From assembly GCA_003439945.1 (NCBI GenBank), contig QVRM01007041.1, positions 1-64,000 of the forward strand: 64,000 nt of DNA. Reading direction: 5' to 3'. This document shows, piece by piece, positions 23,438 through 34,375 of the stretch. The translations under genes were made by a program, and so were the position numbers. Source of the DNA: Dermanyssus gallinae (taxonomy: Eukaryota; Arthropoda; Arachnida; Mesostigmata; Dermanyssidae). A model generated the notes under the pieces. The model searched no databases and was not told the origin of the DNA. It saw only the letters and a program-made list of their open reading frames with translations. Every line of letters begins with the position of its first letter. Position 1 is the stretch's first letter.

Positions 23438-23845
23438 ATTCAGACTTGTAATGGGGAGCACAAAATCAAAGAAGAAAAACACCCGATGATAGTCCTGCAT
23501 AAAAGCACGTTCATCGCACTTACTCAGCTCAAAAAGGCCCTGCTGATGCAAATGAATGACCCTAAAATTCTGGAGGTCACCAGGCTGCTGAAGGCCAACG
23601 AAAAGAAGATCAGAAACAAAACCAAGGCGGCAATAGAATTCATTCGGTTGCTTCTTCGTAGGGAACATGGAACGACGGAACTCGTTATCTGCCACGAAAA
23701 CATCCTTTGTCATAAGAGTATACAATAATTTATAAATACAACGAATAGCTCTGTACTTTAAACGGAGTCATTTGAAGGGCCTGAGCTGGTTATTGGAGAA
23801 GCTCTTCTTAAAAAAAAAAAAAAACGAAAATGGCATCTCTTTGCG

Positions 23846-24435
23846 AATTACCTATTCGAAGGAAATAGAGTTCCTCATTATGCCTCTTACCCAAGGCAGC
23901 AGGCGTATGGAAATAGAAATTCATTTAATTTACAAGATGTACCCCCCCCCCCCATAACTCGACAAAGCAATATTCAGAAAAAATATGTGACATTTACCAC
24001 CAGAGAAGGTATAGCAATTCTAATCGTCAACTCTACTGCTGGTCAGCGCACGCGCACCTACGCAAAGGGCCACATTGAACGTTAAGGAAACAAATCACCA
24101 CTATCATCAGAATGTAGGTTGAGCGCGCTGACCAACAAGAATGGAGCCAACTTATCGTGGCGCGCAGTTATTTGTCGATAATCGGATACATAGTAACACC
24201 AATATAAGTCAATTTGTATGATTATTTTGACGGCCACAAGAACAACCCAAAGGTCGGAAACCCTTAAGAACTTACTCATAGAAGCCAACGACACACTTCT
24301 GCATGACGTCTTTGTTCTGCAGTTGCAGAAGAAAAACGTGACACACACCCACATGAAAATTGTTGGATATGTGGAAAAGATGAAGCGCTGTCTCGATGCT
24401 AAGCATCTTCGTTATACTTGCATCTGTGGTTGACG
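23846..24435 (+). repeat. Diverged older copy of the unit's 3' region
   Basis: Past the end of unit 3, bases 23953-24070 realign with the segment before the second HSP70-like fragment (GACATTTACCACCAG and the following 100 bases), and AILIVNSTAGQRTRTYAKG reads like another degraded version of the same block. A poly(C) run lies at 23942-23953. This suggests the tandem array is older than the three clean units. Confidence 0.45.
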
Positions 24436-25640
24436 TCCTTGTTTATGTCAGCATGGTTGCCGGGCAAAACGAAGGAGGTACCAATTCTCATGTGCCGTGC
24501 TCTACTCTCGGACACCTACGCCACCGCTTCGATTGACGAAGACTGAAAAGACCGTTTATCCAGTGGCGCTTCTCATTTAAAAGTGCATTAGATATCGAAA
24601 GTTAAAAATGGTTTTAACTTTAAAAATAATTCTCTAACGCCAGTATTAGTGGGGAGGAACAGACAAGTAAAAATGCGAACAAAGACGCTAAATGCTTCGA
24701 AACCTAAATTTGAAATTACTCTTAAAACCTCTGATGCGACAGGGTGTTCGGATTTGATTGGTCAAAACTCTGGGGTATGGTCAAGCTCGGTGAGAAAATC
24801 ATGCGATAATTCAAGAGCGAGTGGACTAGTGGCAGATGCCAGGACAGGAATGTTAGATACAAGGATACAAAGAGCTAAATATAGGGAAGGGTACAGAATG
24901 CCGAGCAGGTGGGCTAGGAGATGAGTCAACCCAATATATTGTTAACTACTCTACAGGCTTGGGGGACGCTGAGATATAGGCCTGTCGGAGGACCTAGCTT
25001 TGGGACTATATGTTAGCAAGGACCTGGTCGATATTACAAACAACAGGTTGTCCCATTGGGAAGCAAATACTTAGACGTATTGGAGGATACATTGATTATA
25101 TAACTGCGTAGATAACATAATGCTGCCGATCTAAGCACCTCTGCTATAAAAGGGCGACATGTGTTATTAGGTATACATGCCAAGCAAACAATCAAATGAA
25201 TCAATCATAGGAATGAATTGATTTTTTAACAGTTTTGAGTTGTCATTTAAGGAGTGGCTGTCCCGACATTCGTTTATAACTTTCACGTTTAAGTTCTCTA
25301 AATGTTTCTATTACACAATGCCAACGTGCATAACCAATTCGTTGAGAGGTATGCACATCCTAAGTTAATTATTTTAGTACCTAATTGGTTAAAAAAGCTG
25401 ACTTCTATGATTGCAAAGTAACTCAAACCTGTCGATGGCCACACAGCGATGGCAAAGCTCTTGTTGCATGCGTTTAAGGATACCAGGCGTCTCCTGAATG
25501 GTACCGGCAGCAGTAACTCTTTTTTTTGCCGATTAGAAGGCCTCTTAAACGCCAATATTCTAATAGTGTTCAAGAATTCAAAGGTCGCCAAATCTATCGA
25601 CCAGTGATTCTCGCCGGTCGGTAGTTTAGCTTGATTCTGC
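24436..25640. other. Unrecognised sequence
   Basis: About 1.2 kb without a recognisable gene. Short open frames (24649-24924 plus, 25298-25591 minus) show no motif that I can name. Confidence 0.4.
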
Positions 25641-25739
25641 TTCTTGGATGTGTATATTTATATAGTCCACTATGTATATGTATATACTTCAGGCGTTCGC
25701 ACGTAGGGTGTACATTAAGGACACTGTACATAGCAACCA

Positions 25740-25880
25740 CAAAGAGCTTCCACGACCAGTGGAACGAACTCTTTCCGAAGTGCTGGTCTTCACAGTGAGA
25801 GTGGATAACATGGCGGTAGCGCGCAAAAGCAGACTACCGATCTAAGACCGGTTCGAGTTCAAATACCAGTTTTTTTTTGT
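25740..25880 (+). repeat. tRNA-derived SINE-like sequence
   Basis: A pol III B-box-like GGTTCGAGTTC (25850-25860) lies about 35 bases after an A-box-like TGGCGGTAGCGC, with a T run at 25871-25878 acting as a possible terminator. No cloverleaf could be completed, so a working tRNA is unlikely. It is not the same family as the SINE at 50124. Confidence 0.35.
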
Positions 25881-26009
25881 TATTTTTTACAATTTTTTCC
25901 TAACTATTTATTAATTATATTTAAATTTGTCATTTGATACACATATGTATGTATTTTATTTGATTTTAAATAAATAAAATATATCTTATATATTTTGGTA
26001 CAGCTATAG

Positions 26010-27355
26010 AGCAGACACTACTATGTTTTCTGGAAAAACGACCCGGGCTCAAGAAGTTCCGATTCGTCCCATCTCGGCGAAATAGCTATCATAACACAAA
26101 AGATTATCAACCACGCGGCCAACAAAAAAGCATGGACACAAGGATGAATAGCCTGGTGGAGGAACTTCGTGTCACCGTAAAAGACACAAGTACACAGAGG
26201 AAAAAAGCCGGCACACTAATCGTCAACGAGACCGCGGACTTGGGGCGCTACTTTACGCCTGATACCCTTTCTCTGGAGGGGCAGGCTAAAAACAAAACTA
26301 TGACAGAGAACTGCCAACTAGAAGAACACCTCAAGCGCCTCCTCTCTCTAGAATTGCCCGCAGCTGTTTATACGAACATATACGAGTCCTCCTTTTTGTC
26401 GACGCTAAATTCATACCAAACTACGTACAGAACACGACAGTACTGCCCCATAGGATCAGTTTCAACATGACGGCAGAGGCGCCACGGAACTCCAAATGTG
26501 GCCTTCTGCTATGTAGCATTAGCTGCGACGATTTGCTGCGGCTAGGGGCTCTTTTCGCCCGGGTCAACCTCCTAGACTTTGTCGACGACCTCGTCCTCAA
26601 CGCCCAGGCCCGGACACCAAATTTGTTGTAGAGCCGCCTAAATAAAGCACTAGGCGACGTCGCCCACTGGATGCAGGCAGCGGGGCTCGCTCTCGCCTTT
26701 GCTAAGAGCGAGGCTATACTACTAGTAAGACGGAGGAACTACCCCGCCTTCAACCTCCGCATCGAAGACTAGGAGGACTCAGTCGTTCACAAGGTCAGGT
26801 ACCTCGACGATTCAGACGTAGAGTAGTTACGTCTGCGGTCGAGTTCGAAGCTTCGACCAAGCTCACCGACACTTTAAAGCTAGCCACCAACAGGACCCGC
26901 CCAGGCCCAGAGGGTCGTAGCTCTCAGGGTAATTGCGGCGTGCCGGACAGTTACGCAGAAATAGCCCTAATTTTTTTAATGGAACGGTCCCCTAAGACCT
27001 GAAAGCAGCTGAGTGTCACCGCCTATAAGTCAACCCCCTATGTAAGAAGGCGTCGGCACACAAGTGACCTTTGGCAGGAGGAATGGAACGGCTTGCAAGA
27101 GTGTGCTCTATGAGCCAGTCTCTGCACCCTAATCCCAAACATCAAAGATTGGCTGACCCGATCGGGTGCTGAACTTACCTTCTACACGACCCAGATTTTG
27201 GTAGACCATAGCGACTTCTAGTCCTACCTGTTTAGGATCGGAAAGGCTCCCAGCCCGAACTGCATCTACAGCGGCAATAGACCGGAAGACATCCCAGAAC
27301 ACGCAGTTCTGGAGTGTCCAGCATGGGCGGAGCAGCGCTCACCGCTACCGCTTTA
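26010..27355 (+). pseudogene. R1-clade non-LTR reverse transcriptase relic (family B)
   Basis: Degenerate R1-type retrotransposon. Readable blocks, in different frames, are the palm (LLDFVDDLVLNAQA, with FVDD in place of FADD at 26578-26589), LNKALGDVAHWMQAAGL, SEAILLVRRRNYPA, the downstream block AQRVVALRVIAACRTV and the C-terminal WLTRSGAELTFYTTQIL with a degraded zinc-knuckle-like CPAW region. Stops and frameshifts throughout. Order and motif content are those of the R1 clade. Confidence 0.75.
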
Positions 27356-28368
27356 ATTTTTTTCTATTTATATACGTTTTCTGTTTATTTTCAGCCACCT
27401 TAAGATACGGAACCTCTCTCCCAGAGATGCAGTGCACTTATTAGCACACAGGTCGTGATGAGCAACCACTGTGTCTGTATACATGACAACTATGGCCTTT
27501 ATTGAAGCAGAAGAGTGAATAAAACAGCGTATCGGAAGTATAGGGCTTCTCTTAATACTTTTCCAGAATATCTCGAGGTGCTTTATCAAAGGCTCTAAAA
27601 GGCTGCGTGCAGATGGTCTCCGGTTTTGCCACAGCTCGTTGTATCTCTGACTGAAGCACATGGATTGCATCACGTGTTCTCCGGAAGCCAAATCACTGCG
27701 GGAAAACGGTCGATCACGTACTTGACCCGTTTTATAACTAATTTGCAGAATATTTTCAGCGTCTTTTCAGGCGTTATACTGTGGTTTAAGTTTGGGTTCA
27801 TCTCTCATCGCCATCCTTACTCTTGAATAGTAAAAAAAGCCTGGCGACACGGCATTTATTTCCTCTTCATGATCGCGTTGAAGAGGTCACAAGAATAATT
27901 TGCGAAAGGCGGCTCATACTGCAGGTAATGTATACATATATACACTCCCAGAAAAAGGTGTAAGGCCACTTATTTTTTACTTTTTCTTTGAATAACTTTT
28001 GCCACATTATGCGCATTTGTTGTAACTAATCGTGCAAAGACTTTAGTGACACATGCTCATAGAGTAACAGCGAAGACTTTCATCAACATTTGGGGTCTCG
28101 GATTACCTTAAAACACGGGATCCCTATATTTGACGCAGCTACACCGCGAAAAAATTATAAAGCCACTAGCAAGATGCATGTCTTAACGAGTGAATTAAGC
28201 AGAATAACGACGTTTGAGCTCATTTCACGACTCGACAGAAACAAAGGCAGACCTCATACCAGAAGTTTTTTCTTTGTTGAAACGGTAGGCTTAGGCTGGC
28301 GCCTTATGAGTGACGAAAAGGCCCATATCAAGGCTTTTAATGATATCGTCCTCTTTAATAGCGAAATT
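27356..28368. other. Unrecognised sequence with weak retroelement character
   Basis: A 107-codon minus-strand frame (27368-27691) and a 117-codon plus frame (28090-28443) show no motif that I can defend. The latter runs into a hairpin and is not likely a gene. Confidence 0.3.
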
Positions 28369-28380
28369 TCGGTTGGGGCG

Positions 28381-28443
28381 TTATGCACTACTTGGGGACA
28401 ACGCCCCCCGTCGGTTGGGGCGTTGTCCCCAAGTAGTACATAA
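28381..28443. repeat. Long inverted repeat (27-base arms, 9-base loop)
   Basis: Arms 28381-28407 and 28417-28443 are reverse complements with a single mismatch; the inner 21 bases pair perfectly (ACTACTTGGGGACAACGCC and onward). The motif TCGGTTGGGGCGTT is also a direct repeat at 28369-28382 and 28411-28424. It is not flanked by an obvious target duplication. Confidence 0.9.
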
Positions 28444-29110
28444 TTTTGTTAATTTAGGTAAAAATTACGCCGTAAAAAAGAGTTCCGGGTGTTCAAATGC
28501 CATTTCAGAACGAAGCAAGCTGCAATTCTGAAGAAAGCATCGAACGCTGCGACCTCGGCGAGGGCAGTTGCGGCGGCGTGCAAACGAATGTGCTAAATGT
28601 GCAAAACTTCCTCAGGAAGGCACATTGGCTCACGAGAAAAAAAAACACAATAAATCACGATTGGAAATTCGGTGTTCGATGCGTTGGAGAGCGGACGTGT
28701 TATACATCTGCTCCTGTTGATGTGATGCGTTTATCTAGTCAAAGTAAGACATTGCAAGGAAACTTGCTACGGTGACAGTGCAAGCTGAGAGGCTTCGAGT
28801 GAAGTGCAAAACACACTTAAAAGTGCACCAGTTAGTGCTGTCGGGGTTTCCACTCCGTTTGACCTGACAGGCGGTAGTGTTCGATCTACAACGTCATCGT
28901 AGAAGATGTTTGTTTATGTTTTGCGCTGCTTCGCTACCTTAGCGTGAAGGAACGGCGTAACGTCAGCTGACTTCGTGGGCGAAGCGGGAAGACGCCGACT
29001 CTCATCTAGAAGTCCCGGGTTTAACGCGAGCTTGTGTTTTGTTGGGGCATTTTTAATTAAAAAGTTGTAATCTTTTTATTCGTTTGTAATTGTGAAATTT
29101 TAATAGTGTA
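28444..29110. other. No gene recognised
   Basis: Sequence between the hairpin and the ORF1-like fragment. A 92-codon frame at 28497-28775 has no recognisable motif. It could be the 5' untranslated region of the element that starts below. Confidence 0.3.
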
Positions 29111-29244
29111 TCGTTTTATACGACAACATGCTAACGGACCCTGAAGAGCAACCTCCCCCCTTAGTCTAGGTATAAATAGACTTCGAAGCGCTATTATCAC
29201 CGACGACAACCGAGGTGCTAATAGGTGTTGAGGGGACCTTGACA

Positions 29245-29815
29245 ATGGACTCAGTTTCCATAGCAAAGAATGACTATAATCCGGGTGCAAAGAGGAGGAA
29301 AAACTCGAGCCATGGTGGTAGTGAAGATGACCAGGGATTCGTGACGGTCCAGAAGAAATCAACTCGGCGAATTGCTTCGCGCGAACAGAAGCAGCTGGAG
29401 AACCTGAAAGAGCGCATTCAAGCTGGCTTAATGGGCACATTCAAGGTGATTAGACGGAAGAAAGAAACAAATAAACAAGAGAAGACTGACTTCGCGGAGG
29501 GATCTCTATTGAAGATGTTCAAGCTTGTTCATGAAATGTTTCCCTTATGCAGAATTTATGGTGGTCGTGAAGGCATTGTCGTGTGGGCCCCAACTATTGA
29601 CATTGCCAAGCAAATACTCGCGGTGTTAATAATAGGCGATATATCGGTGACGGCTACTTGTACATCGATTTCGAGATTCCGCGCACGCATCCACGGCGTA
29701 TCCAAATTCTTTCGGAACTGTCTGCGTATGGTGTAATTGAAGTTCGTCGTTTATACACTAGCGAACGGGGCACAAAGAAGCGGGGCAGAGTGAATTTTTT
29801 AAACGGCATCATTTA
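29245..29815 (+). pseudogene. ORF1-like (nucleic-acid-binding) fragment of a non-LTR element
   Basis: From ATG 29245 the product begins with a basic, Ser-rich segment and the motif DDQGFVTVQKKSTRR, typical of the start of ORF1 proteins of R1/Jockey-type elements in arthropods, then GGREGIVVWAPTIDIAKQIL. After a one-base frameshift near 29645 the reading continues as SELSAYGVIEVRRLYT, the usual end of the RNA-binding block (xQGVxxVxRI). It is cut before any CCHC zinc knuckle. It probably belongs with the R1-like RT at 29880-30425. Confidence 0.6.
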
Positions 29816-29879
29816 TACTGTATTACATCATTTATACTGTATTGTATACATGCGAACCAAATTCCTACTTGCTTACTAC

Positions 29880-30425
29880 TAAGACCGAAGGAGGCAACTT
29901 AGGACGCATATCACTCGCTCGCAAGAGGCTGGCGTGAATGATCGAAGCAGTGGAAGTAGATTCGCAGGGCGTCTCCTACCGTGATGTTCAAAATAAGAAA
30001 GCCAGCTCCACCTTATCTTCAGAGAAAGTTGCGCAGACCGCTTCCTACGACAACCTAGAAGGACCTCCTGGAAAATCCCGGAAGGTATTCTAAGTCTACA
30101 CAAAGAATGTCCCTTCGGTGGCATGATCCTGAACATTTTACGGGAGGGACAATTTCTTGATCAGTGGAAACAGGTAACACCTAAGCCCGCGGTAAGCGAA
30201 AAACAAAAGTTCTTTCACCCGGTCTGTCTGCTTGACGCTCGTTGCAAGCTAGTAGAAAAGATCAGAGTAACTCGACCCAACGATGAGACAACCGCGAACC
30301 AGGCACTGTCGGAGGCGCAGTGCTGGTTTAGACAGGGGCAGTCGACGATGAATGCACTCCAGTGGGTCTTGCTCCGGGCTGATGAAAAAATCAGCTTAAG
30401 ACGCGCGCCTTCGTACCTTTAATTC
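29880..30425 (+). pseudogene. R1-clade reverse transcriptase N-terminal relic (plus strand)
   Basis: Frames within 30180-30422 read FTRSVCLTDARCKLVEKI (with one shift) and ALSEAQCWFRQGQSTMNALQ, matching the R1 fingers blocks RPICLLDTxGKLLERL and LSENQYGFRxGRSTIDAI. It ends abruptly before the palm and faces a minus-strand relic of the same clade. Confidence 0.6.
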
Positions 30426-30599
30426 TACATGATGTTAAAATAATTTCCAATAAGGCCAACTGGGGACTAATAATGAGGACACTCCAGGAGTGCGGAATTT
30501 CTCCCTACCTTTAAAGGACCCTATCCCCCTATTCAAGCGATTGGCACGTTCATACTCTTGGGACATAATTTTACGGCGGGGGCTCCCCAGGGGCAATTC

Positions 30600-31410
30600 T
30601 GCAACCAGTACTGCGAAACGTCCTATACGACGATGTTCTCTTCATATTTAATCTTCCTCCAGATACGAAGGTAGCCATGCGCGTCAGCTTACCGCACCAC
30701 TTCAATAGAAGTGTTGCTGGTCCTGGCCTACCTCCTGCCCTGGTATTTACTGTCCAGCAAGCATAGTGAGCAACCTCTCGACGGGTACATCGCCTCCGTC
30801 TTGTCGGGTGTGAGCTTAAGATAGTGGCTTTCCATCCACTTGTTCACTCGGGTCGTGGCTTCATTGGCGGCACTCGTAAGGCCGTCTAGGACCTAGCGAT
30901 CACAATGAGATTTTCGGCGTATGGCAGCGTTTTTAGCCGATTCGAGAAATTATCGATTTTGAGCATCTGCATTAAGCCAGGTTCCAGATCAAGGATTTCA
31001 AAAATCAAAATCTGCGGAACTGCTGCGGTACTCTGAACACGGATCCGTGCTCGGATTCCAGGAGTCGATCCGCGGGAATTTGCCATCCCTTAGAAGAGTG
31101 GTCTTAAAAGCTTGACAATCATCGGCCGCCTCCCGACGAACATCCTTACTACCTCGTCTCGGCCGAGATATGTGTGATCTTGCCCATCATCTCCTCCCCT
31201 GGTGTACCTCTTGTCCACTTCCGCAAAGCTCTTTCATGTCCAGTCCAGTACTTGTCTGCCACTTTTTTCTGCCACTTGCGGGATGACGGAGTCTACGGGA
31301 CCGTAAAAGAGGATCGTGATCACTCGTGATTTCTTCTTCATTCGCCACCCGCTGCTCCGCTACCAACGGGAGAGTCGCTTCCTTAGTCAAGGCCAAATCA
31401 ATAAATGTCG
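30600..31410 (-). pseudogene. R1-clade endonuclease/RT relic (minus strand)
   Basis: On the minus strand, 30640-31086 gives LEPGLMQMLKIDNF, the catalytic-box position mutated to TLPYAENLIVIA, and WMESHYLKLTPDKTEAMY-like residues in a shifted frame: the R1 palm. Upstream on the same strand (31187-31396) EITSDHDPLL resembles the C-terminal SDH motif of the APE endonuclease. Multiple frameshifts. Confidence 0.55.
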
Positions 31411-32015
31411 TTTAGTTTCTCCGGCAGACGGTAAGTAGCCCTCTATATTTGAGAACCGTCATATTATTTTCGGCTACGTTCCTGCAGCGCCCGGGCCTTT
31501 TCAGTTGTTGTTCGGTTGCCTCAAAGTTTCCCGGCGGCGTTAATTCCGGTAAGTCCTCCGCTGAGTAACCCTACAGCGGTTAGGTTTACCTGGAAGATTG
31601 TTAGCAACGGTCAGACGATGGTCCCTTAGCCCCTACCGGTACATTTCAGTCACTCTTTTCTTTGCTGGCGGTAAGCGCTGTAATTTGGCTGGCAATATCA
31701 CCTTAATAGCACGATCCCCATGTCTACATTGTTCGCCGGCTGAGCAAAGGCACGCACAGGATGATAAAGGAGCAGTTGCAGCAGCAGGTTACTGCCCTTC
31801 AGCTCGATGCAAATGCCCCCGCGTCTAACCCTGTTATTGAGCAACCGCTCATTCTGGGTAAATAAAATTGATTTGCCGTTTAGGGTGGAAATAATGTTGC
31901 AGATTCTGCTCGGATTACCCAAAAAGAAGAGTCGTGATTCTGATAAGATCTATTATGATTATTGGGCTGAGTCGTCCGATGTTTTAGCATGGAAGCTGTG
32001 GAATTAATCAGATAC
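31411..32015. other. No gene recognised
   Basis: About 600 bases between two retroelement relics with only short open frames. Confidence 0.35.
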
Positions 32016-32019
32016 TCAG

Positions 32020-32660
32020 CGTTGGACACATACTACAGGTCTAGCATGAAGCCAGGCTTACTCTACTATTCAAAGGCAAAAATGGTGACCATGTGGACTA
32101 TTCAAATCTCTATCGAGGTATCACAATGGAACGCACTCTTAAATTTTGTTTACCAAGTTGGTTATTTCAAGGGTGCTTTCAACTGTGGAGAAGGCCCTAC
32201 CTCCAAAGCAGTTGGGATCCAGAAACGGTCGAGGTACACAGGACGCGATCCATGTAGTCCGATCCCCGTCACTTACTAGTCAATTTAATTCGACATGCTG
32301 GGATGGGTGGTTCTTTTCAACAAGTGTTCTCCAGCTTTTTCGCTGAAGACCGCTTTAAAATATACGTAAGAGGCGAGGACATCTTGAAGCTGAGTCAAAG
32401 CATAGGGATCCTTTCAGTTGCCTGGCCTTCTCCTTGCTTATCGCAACCCTAGCCCGCCATGTGCAGGAAAAGTTGAAAAACGCCGTCCGTCGTCGTTATG
32501 TATGCGCATGCCATAGTATTGGCCCACCGGGACCGTGGTGCCATTCGTCGAACCGTCGGCGACGTCGAAGGTTGCCTGCACTGTAAGGGACTGGAAATAA
32601 ATATTGCGGAAGACGAAAGCCGTTAAGTTTCGCCGTGGGATCAGTTGGCTGCAGCAGATG
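32020..32660 (+). pseudogene. Reverse transcriptase relic, unassigned clade
   Basis: Translated pieces in shifting frames resemble RT fingers (YRGITMERTL, LPPKQLGSRNGRGTQDAIHVV) and, at about 32495-32620, the palm: MYAHAIVLAHRD for the LYADDIVLL box, followed by GLEINIAEDESR. The catalytic Asp pair is gone. Confidence 0.5.
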
Positions 32661-34370
32661 TAATGCCACGTCGTGGCAACTACCGCTATACTTTTTCAAC
32701 TCCTTCCCGTATCCTTTGCTTGCTGCGGACGGCAAGAAACCGCTTCTTGTATCTGCTAGCAGATGCGGACCGTGGAAACAATCAGAATCAGACTAAGATC
32801 ACCTATTACAGACAGGACCACTTCAGCAATTTGACCGAGGCCTCGTCAGAGGTAGCGCAGTTAGATGTGTACCTCGCTAGGGGGCTTTGCGACGGAATGG
32901 CATGTCGGCACTAGTCGGCACGTGTTGATAAGGTTCATTGTGCACTGCTATCATTACTTGACATGTTTAACCCAAGAATTTCACCAAGTTGGCAATTAAT
33001 GTCGTTGCCGGTTCTGCATAGTAATTGTTGCGCATCTCGCAGATGCGCGCGGAATACAACGCAGCTAGCTGCCAGACGCGTCGGCGGTCCTTGCACTTTT
33101 TTGCCCGGTGGAACGGTCGCTGAAATGTTAAAAACTGTATGCAATGACGACTGTAGTATTGTAAATATGTGCCATCTTAAAATGCAAACTTATAGCAAAA
33201 TACACAATATGTTGGAATATTATTTGGGTTTCCTGTACCCGTTGCGTGTGCTCGGGGCACGCCATACTATTCTATACCTTTGGGCCCTTGCAGTCGGACC
33301 AGATGGTCCGGAACTCCACCATGCGTGGCCTGTCAAAAGATAGGTTTCCATTTCAGAGGAGCAACTCACTGAAAGCTTCGACCAGTGCTACACGCCCATT
33401 CTACACGGGGCACGTTTAGCAAAGGAGGGCGGGCTATCTTATCACATGGCGGTCGAGTACAGACGCCCGAACGACAAGCCAGGAAACAACAGGCACACAA
33501 AAAAGCGCATCTATCGATGATATCGGAGTCTGAATGCGAGAAGTTTTCTCTTGCTTTCAACTTAAATAAATATACAAGACAATGAGGGCGCGGGTGACAG
33601 AAACACTGACTAAGGTCCTTGAGTGCATGATTACTGAAAGGGAAGAGAAAATATGGCTCTATACACCTTCGTGCCAGTGACGTTACGTCTCCCAAGTAGA
33701 AAAAAGGACGACCTATGCACTTCTCTCACTTCATGAAGAAAGCCCGTCAACTCGACGTGCTGTCTGCGCCCGATCCAAGCCCCAAGGAAAACTATGGAAA
33801 AAGCACGAACGCAAGTGTGGCACGGCTGGTCTCAGGACGCTATCTGAAAGTTGCGCGTCCAGTACCTGCCGGTACCTTCCGGTATACTGAATGTGGCGAC
33901 CACAAAAGAAAACATTATTGTAATGTTACGATCCTTTCCTCGTCGCTTCAGTGCCGCTTCAGCTGGGCTAGATCTTATTGTAGTAATCCTGTGTTACAGT
34001 CAAATTTATTATCACACATGTTGTGTAGAAAAAGTACAGGTAAAATATATGCATATGTATACATACACACATTTGGACTTATAAAATAATAGATATGTAA
34101 AAGCTATGAAGCTATGACGCGAGCTTGGTTATCTAGACCAGCTAGAGATGGGACTAGGGTGCAGGAGGCAGCGTGGTGTCTACCGCAAGGTAGTTTACAA
34201 CGTTGACACACACAAGAGTCCGAGGAATCATGGAACCCGGATGTCACGCACAGCACGTGGTGGAAACCATGCACGGCACCACATGGCGGTTAGATCGGCT
34301 CGGCCCTTTTCATGCCTGGTTTTGCTTTGCTCCTGTGCTAAATAAATCCGCATCAATTTTAGCAAACTAG
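32661..34370. other. Unrecognised sequence
   Basis: About 1.7 kb with several open frames of 60-126 codons on both strands (for example 32963-33343 plus, 33366-33695 minus, 33715-34089 plus). None shows a signal peptide, domain or family motif that I recognise. Confidence 0.4.
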
Positions 34371-34375
34371 CACTC

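Larger units (their letters stand above)
16919..23845 (+). repeat. Tandem duplication unit 3 (about 6.9 kb)
   Basis: Third direct repeat; homology ends at about 23845. It is more diverged from units 1 and 2 than they are from each other, especially after 18240. It has two extra blocks absent from the others: about 210 bases at 20330-20550 and the R2-like insert at 21350-21993. Confidence 0.93.

Noticed and set aside
25800..25870. Possible genuine tRNA gene
   Set aside because: A- and B-box-like motifs are present but acceptor and anticodon stems do not pair, so SINE or tRNA relic is the better call.
28090..28443. 117-codon plus frame as a gene
   Set aside because: It ends inside the palindrome and has no recognisable motif or conserved copy.
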